A stretch of DNA of 64,000 nt from Corynebacterium aurimucosum ATCC 700975 (GTDB lineage Bacteria > Actinomycetota > Actinomycetes > Mycobacteriales > Mycobacteriaceae). The stretch is from the NCBI RefSeq assembly GCF_007672725.1, contig NZ_VDTC01000004.1:1-64000 (forward strand), read 5' to 3'. Shown piece after piece: positions 51,894 through 60,200 of the stretch. Within the stretch, counting starts at the first letter, position 1. Each line of letters opens with the position of its first letter. Position numbers and translations under genes: made by a program. The notes beneath the pieces are model-generated. The model ran no database searches, was not told the DNA's origin, and worked only from the letters and a program-made list of their open reading frames with translations.

Positions 51894-52877
51894 TTAGCTC
51901 ACCCTTACTCGCGGATCGAGGGCGACGACGACGAGGTCAGCCAGAATTGCGGAGAAGGCAATCATGACGGCACCGAAGGCGGCGACGGCGGTGGTGCCGT
52001 TGACGTCGTTGCGGCTGATGGTTTCGATGAAGTACTGGCCCATGCCCTTCCAGGCGAAGATGGTTTCCGTCATGATGGCGCCGGTAAAGATTCCGGGAAC
52101 GGAGAAGGCCACGGAGGTTGCCACCGGGATGATGGAGGTACGCAGGGCGTGCTTGCGAATAGCCTGTGCACGGGTCAGGCCCTTGGCGCGGGCGGTGCGC
52201 ACATAATCGGCGTTCAGGTTATCTAGCAGCAAGGTGCGCTGCATCATGTGGTAGCCGGCGTAGCTGATGATGATGAGCGAGATGGACGGCAAGACGAGGT
52301 GCTGCGCCATATCCAGCAGCTTGGGGAAGAAGCCTTCGACGCCGAGGCTGGAGGCACCCGTTACGTAGACCACGCGGTGGCCGGTGACGCGGTTGATCCA
52401 CAGGCCGCCGGCGACGACCAAGATGGAAGCCACGACGACGTGCGTGTTCATGGTGATGATGGAGACGCCCTGCCAAAAGCGGTCGGCCGCCTTGTACTGG
52501 CGGGAGGCGGTGTAGACGCCGAGGGCGACGCCGATGACGACGGAGAGAATCGTGGCCACGAGCAGCAGCTGTGCCGAGACGAGCGCGCGGTGCCCGATTT
52601 GTGCGCTGACCGGGTCACCGAGAGGGGAGGTACCCCAGTCCCAGTGGAAGATGATGTTGGACAGCCATCCCCACCAACGCTCAAGGAGCGGGGTCTCCGG
52701 GTTGAGGCCGAGTGGCGTGAGAATTCGGCCGATTTCTTCCGGCCCGAGCGGTGGGTTGCGGCCGACATAATTTGATCGGGGATCAAGGAAGGTTGCGGCC
52801 AGGAGGTACGCGATATTAGTCGCGAGGAAGATGACTACCAGCCAGCTGGCGGTCTTCTTGATGATGTACTTGAACAT
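51894..52877 (-). CDS. Peptide ABC transporter permease (OppB/DppB type)
   Basis: A 327-residue, six-helix permease with the coupling loop ADYVRTARAKGLTRAQAIRKHALRTSIIPVAT and C-terminal VVALDPRVRVS. It is the first gene of the operon, so its upstream region controls the whole importer. GAAGGA lies in front of the ATG at 52877; a GTG one codon earlier is also in frame. Confidence 0.93.
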   Translation of the reverse strand: MFKYIIKKTASWLVVIFLATNIAYLLAATFLDPRSNYVGRNPPLGPEEIGRILTPLGLNPETPLLERWWGWLSNIIFHWDWGTSPLGDPVSAQIGHRALVSAQLLLVATILSVVIGVALGVYTASRQYKAADRFWQGVSIITMNTHVVVASILVVAGGLWINRVTGHRVVYVTGASSLGVEGFFPKLLDMAQHLVLPSISLIIISYAGYHMMQRTLLLDNLNADYVRTARAKGLTRAQAIRKHALRTSIIPVATSVAFSVPGIFTGAIMTETIFAWKGMGQYFIETISRNDVNGTTAVAAFGAVMIAFSAILADLVVVALDPRVRVS

Positions 52878-52976
52878 CACTATTCCTTCGCAGGGTGTGG
52901 TCTCAACGGGTGTGGGAAGTATGGCGGCCGTGAAAACTCACGGCATCCATGTGACCTAGACCTCAGGCTAGGTGCT

Positions 52977-53004
52977 GTGTCACATATTAAAAGAAATGTG
53001 AGAC
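52977..53004. promoter_or_regulatory. Inverted repeat upstream of the peptide importer operon, likely operator
   Basis: GTGTCACAT and ATGTGAGAC are inverted arms (one mismatch) around ATTAAAAGAA. The site is about 100 bases before the oppB-like start. The 366 bases between the operon and the HNH gene contain no gene; they are AT-rich around 53010-53100 (runs such as TTTATTGTTTTTGTTTC and TTATTACATATTAATAGG), which suits promoter elements for both strands. The binding protein is unknown. Confidence 0.5.
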
Positions 53005-53246
53005 AGGAGGGAAAGATTTATTGTTTTTGTTTCATGAGGGGTATCACCTGCACGTCCGTAGGTTGCATTTATTACATATTAATAGGCCTATAGAAATTAT
53101 CGGGCGTGAGGAATGTAGGTGCAGTGCGCACCAAGGTTCCCGCCGCCGAAAACCCTGCATAACCGTTTAGGGGTGAGTGAATATTATGCGCATAATTTCG
53201 GGGGTAGCGGGAGGGGTATCAGGGCATCTAAAGGGGGTAAGAATAC

Positions 53247-54026
53247 TCAGCAAGCATTCAGTAGCTGACGGAGCGCATCCTTCTCCGCTGCCGTGACCCA
53301 GATTTCATAGGCCGCCTTCACCTCTACGATGCGGCGCGCATACTCACAGCGAAATCCTTTGTTGGGCGGCAACCACGTGGCGGCATCGCCAGCGCCTTTT
53401 TGCTGGTTGAGGGGACCATCGACGGCGAGGAGGTTGCGGGGATCATTAGCAAAGTCGCGGCGTTTTTCTGGTGACCATTGCTGGGCGCCTTTCTGCCAGG
53501 CGTCGGCAAGCGGCACAACGTGATCGATCTGTACCGCACGTGATGTCTGCGCCCCGCGCTGGAACTCAATGTCCTGGCCCGAATAGGGATCGTGCAAGGT
53601 GCCGGAAAGCGCCACGCAGTCGTGGGTGCCTTCCTTGAGAACGAGGCTCTCTGGGGCCAAGTCTCTGCGGAGGATGTCATTGCGGGTATCGCAGCCATTG
53701 TGGCCGAACTCCACCGTGACGTCATCGGACCACGCCTGGCCAAACTCTTCGCGCTCATAGCCGGTCCTGGGCGCGCGGCCTTTGACCTCCAAGGAATCTA
53801 AGGCGGCGAGCGCCTCGGCAATTTCTGGCGCAATGTCTGGTGTGTGCGTGGTTACGTCGGAGGGTTCTTCTGTTGGGCTCTCCTGCGCGGTGGGTGGTGT
53901 AGGTGCCGCGCTTGGCGACGCCACTGGGGGCGCGGCCGGGGCGGGAAGGAGCAGGCCGATCGCCACGAGCACAGCCACCGCGGCGTTGAGCAGCGCGGCG
54001 ATGAAGAACGGGGTACGAGTGGCCAT
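53247..54026 (-). CDS. Exported HNH nuclease-like protein (DUF1524/GmrSD C-terminal type)
   Basis: A 259-residue protein with an N-terminal membrane or signal segment (about 8-28), a Pro/Thr/Ser-rich spacer, and an HNH-type nuclease domain. The domain has VQIDHVVPLADAWQKGAQQW followed by FANDPRNLLAVDGPLNQQKGAGDAATWLPP, the DH...N...H-like order of the DUF1524 group seen in secreted actinobacterial nucleases. Four Cys (in NGCDTRND, HDCVALSG, GFRCEYA and the C-terminus) suggest disulfides, as expected outside the cell. It may degrade extracellular DNA. A TAGGAT box lies nine bases upstream of the ATG. Confidence 0.85.
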   Translation of the reverse strand: MATRTPFFIAALLNAAVAVLVAIGLLLPAPAAPPVASPSAAPTPPTAQESPTEEPSDVTTHTPDIAPEIAEALAALDSLEVKGRAPRTGYEREEFGQAWSDDVTVEFGHNGCDTRNDILRRDLAPESLVLKEGTHDCVALSGTLHDPYSGQDIEFQRGAQTSRAVQIDHVVPLADAWQKGAQQWSPEKRRDFANDPRNLLAVDGPLNQQKGAGDAATWLPPNKGFRCEYARRIVEVKAAYEIWVTAAEKDALRQLLNAC

Positions 54027-54063
54027 GACGCATTGATCCTAGTGGGTAGAATCGGCACACGGT

Positions 54064-54234
54064 ATGAGTATCGATATGTTCTTTGACGAGTACCTCGCTG
54101 AACGCGGCCTGACGCGCTCCGCCGAGGTTGTCCCGGACCACGCCTGCCAGGTCTTTTGTGATGCGCCTGAGCCGAAGCCCCAGTCTTCCCTCGAAGAGGC
54201 GGTTCAACTCGTCGCCCACACCTTGGGGGAGTAG
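54064..54234 (+). CDS. Small ORF (56 residues) coupled to the FAS-I gene
   Basis: A 56-residue acidic protein (MSIDMFFDEYLAERGLTRS...VAHTLGE) that I do not recognise. The two Cys (CQVFC, residues 28 and 32) are spaced CX3C. A TAGAAT box at 54047-54052 would give a leader of about four bases. Its stop is five bases before the fas GTG, and the fas ribosome binding site GGGGGAG lies within its last codons, so translation of fas is probably coupled to it. It may be a leader peptide or a small FAS partner. Coding status is inferred from this architecture and good codon use. Confidence 0.6.
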   Translation: MSIDMFFDEYLAERGLTRSAEVVPDHACQVFCDAPEPKPQSSLEEAVQLVAHTLGE

Positions 54235-54239
54235 AGCAG

Positions 54240-57200
54240 GTGTCTGATTTTCACGTCTCTGCGCCTTTGTTGCCTTTGTCCGCGCGCTTGGGCTCCGAGC
54301 CCTTTGCGCTGTCTTTCTCCGGTCAGGGCTATGCCTGGTTGCCGACGTTGCGCGATGCCCTCGCCACCGGCGTCCGACCCAAGATAGCGGCGTTCCTCTC
54401 CGCGGCCGAGGAACTCCTTGCCCCGCTGGAGGAGGAACTCCTGGCTGCCACTCCGCACGGGTTTGCGCCTCTGGACTGGGCAGACGAGGAGCCGGCGTGG
54501 GCGCACGCGCTTGCCGACGCCTCGCTTTCCACCCCCGGCATCCTCACCGCGCAGCTAGCGGTCCTCGAATCTTTGCGTGCGCAAGGAATAGAACTCGAGG
54601 ATGCCGTCACCAGCATCGGACATTCCCAGGGCGTGCTTGCCGCGGCGGTCGTTGAGGGACGCATGAGCCCAGCCGAGGCTCTGGCGCTGGCACGCCTCAT
54701 CGGCGCGGCTCTGGAGACAACCGCACGCAGTGCTGGGCTGGTCCGCACCCCGCAGGGCGCGCCCATGGCGGCGGTGACCGGCGCGACGAAGCAGCAACTA
54801 CTCGACGCCGGCGCCCACATCGGGCTCGACAATGGGCGGGGGCGCTTCGTCATCGTCGGAACACCGGCTGAACTTGCCCGAGTGAAGGCCGCGCTGCAAG
54901 AGGACGCGACTCAGGCGGAAGGGGCGGAAGGGAAGACCGCCGCAGTTACCGTTTCCGACCTTGACGTGTCAGCCGCTTTCCACCATCCCACTATGCAGTT
55001 TGCGGTGGACCAGGTGGAAAGCTGGGCGGACCGGATCGGACTGGATCCTGAGCCCACCGCGCAGCTCGCGCGGGCGGTATTGACCGATTACGTGGATTGG
55101 CCCGAGCGCGTTGACACAGCGCTTCAGGCCGAGGCGCGTTGGATTCTGGAAATCGGGCCCGCCCGCGGGGTGGAGCCGCTGACTCGGGATATCGTGGCCG
55201 GGCGCGGTGTGGGCACGCTGGCCGTTGCTACATCGGAAGGGTTGGCCCAGCTGGTGGAGCCGGGCCGTGCACCGGCCCTGCCCCGCGCGTGGTCCGAGTG
55301 GGCGCCGCGAGTGGCAGACGGGCGTCTGATGACTGCCTTTACGCAGGCCACTGGTTACTCACCGGTCATGCTCCCCGGGATGACCCCCACCACGGTGGAT
55401 CCGGCCATCGTCGCCGCGGCCGCCAACGCTGGGCACTGGGCGGAGCTGGCCGGCGGGGGTCAGCACACCGATGACATCCTGCAGGAGAACCTGAGCACCT
55501 TGAGCCGGCTCTTAAAGCCAGGGGTTAATGCCCAGTTCAACGCGCTGTATCTCGCGGCTTCCCAGTGGCGCCGCCAAATTGAGGGGCCAAACTCGATTCT
55601 GCGAGCGCGCGCCGCAGGAACGCCTATCAACGGCGTGGTGATTTCCGCGGGCATTCCTCCTGTGGAGGAGGCCGTGGAGCTGGTGGAGAAGCTCCACGGG
55701 GCAAACATCCCTTGGGTCGCCTTCAAGCCGGGAACTTCGGCGCAGGTGGAGGAGGTGCTCCGTATCGCCGATGCTCTCCCCGAGACCACCGTCATCGTGC
55801 AGCTGGAAGGTAGCGCGGCCGGCGGCCACCATTCTCTCGAGGACCTCGATGATGTTCTGGCCGCCTCCTACCCGCGGATCCGTGAGCGCGACAATGTCCT
55901 CCTCGCCGTCGGCGGGGGAATCGGCACCCCGGCGCGTGGCGCGGAGTACCTCCTGGGTACGTGGGCGCAGCGCTTCGGCCTGCCCGCAGCCCCAGTCGAT
56001 GCCATCATGGTGGGCACCGCTGCCATGGCGGCGAAGGAATCCACCGCATCCGAGTCGGTGAAGCAGGCTCTTGTCGCCGCGCACAGCGGGGACGTTGTGT
56101 CGGGCCGCTCGGACCTGGGCGCGGACATCCATGAGCTGGATAACTCTTTCGCTCGCGCCGGGCGCCTTCTGGATGAGGTGGCCGGTGATGTTGCGGCCGT
56201 GGAGACCCGCCACGCGGAAATCATTGAGGCCATCGGGCGCACGTGCAAGCCCTACTTCGGGGACCTCGATGAGATGACCTATGCCGAGTGGCTCCAGCGC
56301 TACCTTGAGCTGTCCTACCTGGACGGCTGGGTTGATGAATCCTGGTTGAGGCGATTTACGAGCATGGTGGCTCGCGCCGAAGCCCGCCTTCACCCGACCG
56401 ATCACGGCGAGATCGAGCTGTGCGTTGAGGTTGACCGCGAAAACCCTGCCGAGGCAGTTGCTCAGCTAAGGGAACTCTACGGTGACGCGGCGCTGCACCC
56501 GACCGACGCCGCGTGGTTCATTCAACTCGTGGACGGTCCGGGCAAACCCGCAAACTTTGTGCCGGTCATCGATGCTGACGTACGCCGCCGCTGGCGCCGC
56601 GATACCTTGTGGCAGGCCCACGATGAGCATTACGACGCCGACGAGGTCTGCATCATCCCCGGCACGTCAGCCGTTGAGGGAATCGCGCAGGCCAACGAGC
56701 CGGTGGCACAGATACTCGACCACTTCGAGCAGGCGGCGCTTGCGCTTCTCGACGCCTCCGACGAAGAGTTCGACGAGGTGCTTGCGGGCGAGCTCAACAT
56801 GAGCGACGAAGAGATCATCCGCCGCGCCCCGAGCCTGAATTGGGCCGGGCGCGAGCAGCCCAACCCGCTGAGCCTTGGGATTGATGGCGCCGAACTGGAA
56901 GCTGCGGGCGAGGAGGCCATGTGCTTGACCGTTCCTTTCCACTCCGATGCGTCCATGCGTGTTCGCATCACTCCGCCGAGCATTCCGGGTGCCTCACCAC
57001 TCGTTAAGGTCGAGGATGCCGAGACCGCCATGCGGGAGCTGCTGCGCCAGGCCCTCGGCGGTGATCTTCCGGACGTTAGCTCCGGGACCGCGACGGTCAG
57101 CGCTCACCTCAGCACCACCGACATCGCCCACTACAGCGCGGTGACGAGCGGGGAGATAAGCGCTACTGTCTCGCCCGATGTCCTCGTCGGCCCCGCCTGG

Positions 57201-60200
57201 CCGGCCACCTTCGCCGTGCTGGCCAGCGCCCATGCGGCGTCCGGGGAGCCGGTAGTGGAGGGCTTTCTCGACCTGGTCCACCTCGAGCACGCGCTGAGCC
57301 TCAGGTCAGACACCTGGGAGCTGCTTCGCGCCAGCGCCGCGCCGGGCTCCGAGCCTTTGGACCTGCGCTACACCGCTGAGTTGGAGGAGGTACGCGATAC
57401 ACCGTCGGGGCGCGTTGTCGACGTTTCTGTCGGCGTGACTGCAGCCGCGCGTGGAGAAGAACATGAATTCGCGCAGATGCACGAGCGCTTCCTCATCACT
57501 GGGCGCCGCGGTGACGCCGCGCTCGAGACCGTGGGCGCCGCAACTTATGGTGCACAAGAAAGCGGGGCGGAGACAGTAGAGTCATCGGTCCGTGAGACAC
57601 CGCGCTCCTTCCGCCACCGCACCAGCGTGGTGGCACCGGAGTCCTTGCTGCCTTTCGCCGTGGTTACGGGGGATAGGAACCCCATCCACCTGTCATCGAA
57701 CGCGGCGGCGCTGGCGGGACATCGTGAAGGCCCCATCGTCCACGGCATGTGGACCTCGGCGCTCGCGCAGGCGGCCGCGGCTTTTGACGGCGCCCGCGTC
57801 CTCGACTGGTCCGCTACCTGGCTTGCACCAGTGCTGCCGGGGAGTGAGGTGGAGTTTGTGGTGGAACGGGTGGGCGTCGACAAGCGGCGCGGCTACGGTG
57901 AGGTCCGCAGCGTGACCGCCACCAGCCAGGGCGTGCCGGTGCTGCAGGCGCGAGCGACGATGAACAGCCCGATTACCTTCTATGCCTTCCCCGGCCAGGG
58001 CATCCAGTCCCCGGGGATGGGGATGAAGGACTATGCGGAATCCGCAGCAGCGCGCGCGGTGTGGGAGTGCGCGGACAAGCACACGCGGCAGAGCTTGAGC
58101 TTCTCCATCCTGGAGATTGTCCGCCACAACCCCGACACCGTGGTGGTGGGTGGTGAGACCTTCACGCACCCGGACGGGGTGCTTTATCTGACGCAGTTCA
58201 CACAGGTGGCCATGGCCACCCTGGGCTGCGCACAGATCGCGGCACTCAAGGAAGCTGGGGTCCTCGAAGACAGTGCCTTCTTCGCTGGCCACTCGGTGGG
58301 CGAGTATAACGCCCTGGCCGCCTATGCCGAAGTCCTGTCGCTGGAGGCGGTCCTAGACATCGTCTATGTCCGCGGGCTGACCATGCACCGACTGGTCGAG
58401 CGCGATTCCGCTGGCCAGTCCCTCTATGGTTTGGCGGCGCTGCGCCCGCACAAGATGAAGATGAGCGCGGGCGAGGCCTTCGCCCATGTCGTCCGTGTGG
58501 CCGCGGAGACGGGTGAGTTCCTCGAAGTGGTCAACCACAATATCGCCGGGCGCCAATACGCGGTCGCCGGAACGAAGGCGGGCCTGGATGCGCTGGCGAA
58601 CGACGCCGAGCGCCGCGCCCCCGGGCAACGTGCCGTCATCCCCATCCCGGGGATTGACGTGCCCTTCCACTCCTCCCGCTTAGTGGGCGGTGTGGTTGAT
58701 TTCCGCGCGCACCTCGACGCACTCATCCCTGAAGAAATCAACCTCGACGCGCTGGTGGGGCGCTATATCCCTAACCTCGTGGCGCGGCCCTTTGCGCTGA
58801 GCCGCGAGTTCGTGGAGTCCATCGCCGCGGTGGTGGATTCGCAGCCCATCGAGGAGATCCTCGCGGATTTCGATGGCGCTATGGCATGCCCGGCGCGCCT
58901 GGGCCGCACCCTGCTCATCGAGCTATTGGCCTGGCAGTTTGCTTCCCCGGTGCGCTGGATTGAGACCCAGGACCTGCTCCTTGGTCAGCTCGGCGTGGAG
59001 CGTTTCATCGAGGTTGGCGTTGGCACCGCGCCCACGCTGACCAACATGCTGGGCCAAACCCTGCGGCTGCCCCAGTACGCGGGCAGCGCAGGCATCGAGG
59101 TGCTCAACTACGAGCGCGACCGTGAGCGGGTCTTTGCCGAAGACGCCGAGACGGCACCCGAGTCAGCAGCGAAGGATTCTGCGGACGCCGTCGAAGCACA
59201 GGCAGATGAGCCTGAGTCGAGGCAGCCAATTGAGAGCGCACACCGGGAAGACTCCGTGCACGCCCCGCGCGAGGAGGCCCCAGCCGCCGTCGAGGATCGC
59301 CCGCTCAGCGTGCACCAGGCTCTTGAGATGCTCATCGCGCTGTGGACCAAGGTCCGGCCTGATCAGATGGCCGCGACCGATTCCATAGAAACCCTCGTGG
59401 AAGGCGTGTCCTCCCGCCGCAACCAGTTGCTCGTTGACCTCGGCGTGGAGTTCGGTATCAGCGCCATCGAGAATGCCGCGGACGCACCCATCCCGCAGCT
59501 GGCGGAGAGCGTGGCGCAGCGCGCGCCGGGCTATGCAACGTTTGGGGAGGTCCTCGCGGAGCACGTCGCGCAGGCGCTCACCCGGCTGACCGGGCCCGCG
59601 GGCAAGAAGCCGAGCTACGTGGCCGAGCGCGTGAGCACTACCTGGGGATTGGGCCCGGGCTGGGCCGATCGCGCTATTGCACAGCTGGTCCTGGGCACGC
59701 GCGAGGGCTCGTCACTGCGCGGCGGGGAGCTGGCCAGCTTGCCCATGACCGGTGCGGCATCGGTTGCTGAGCTCGATGCGCTGATCGACGCCTCCGTGCG
59801 CGCCGCCGGCGAGCGCGAAGGAGTCTCGCTGCAGAAGGCCGTTGCTCTAACGCCACACGAGACCGTGGACCCGGAGGCGGTGCGCACTTATACCGAGCGC
59901 CTTGAAGCGGCGCTGGAGGACTCCGCCCGCGCCGCACTCGCCGCCTTGGGGCGCGAGGAGACCGCGACTGAGCAGGGGGACAGCGCTTCGCACACGGAGC
60001 TGGAGCAGCTCGTTGCAGCGGAGCTCGGCCCGGACTGGCAGCGCCAGGTCGCCCCCGCTTTCGATGCGCGCAAGGCAGTGCTTCTCGACGACCTCTGGGC
60101 CACCGCCCGCGAGGACATCGCCCGCGCGGCCGCCGCCGGGGAAGCAGAGCCCGAGCTGGACGTGCTGGGCGCCGGCGAGGAGGTGGCGCTCCTGGCTGAG

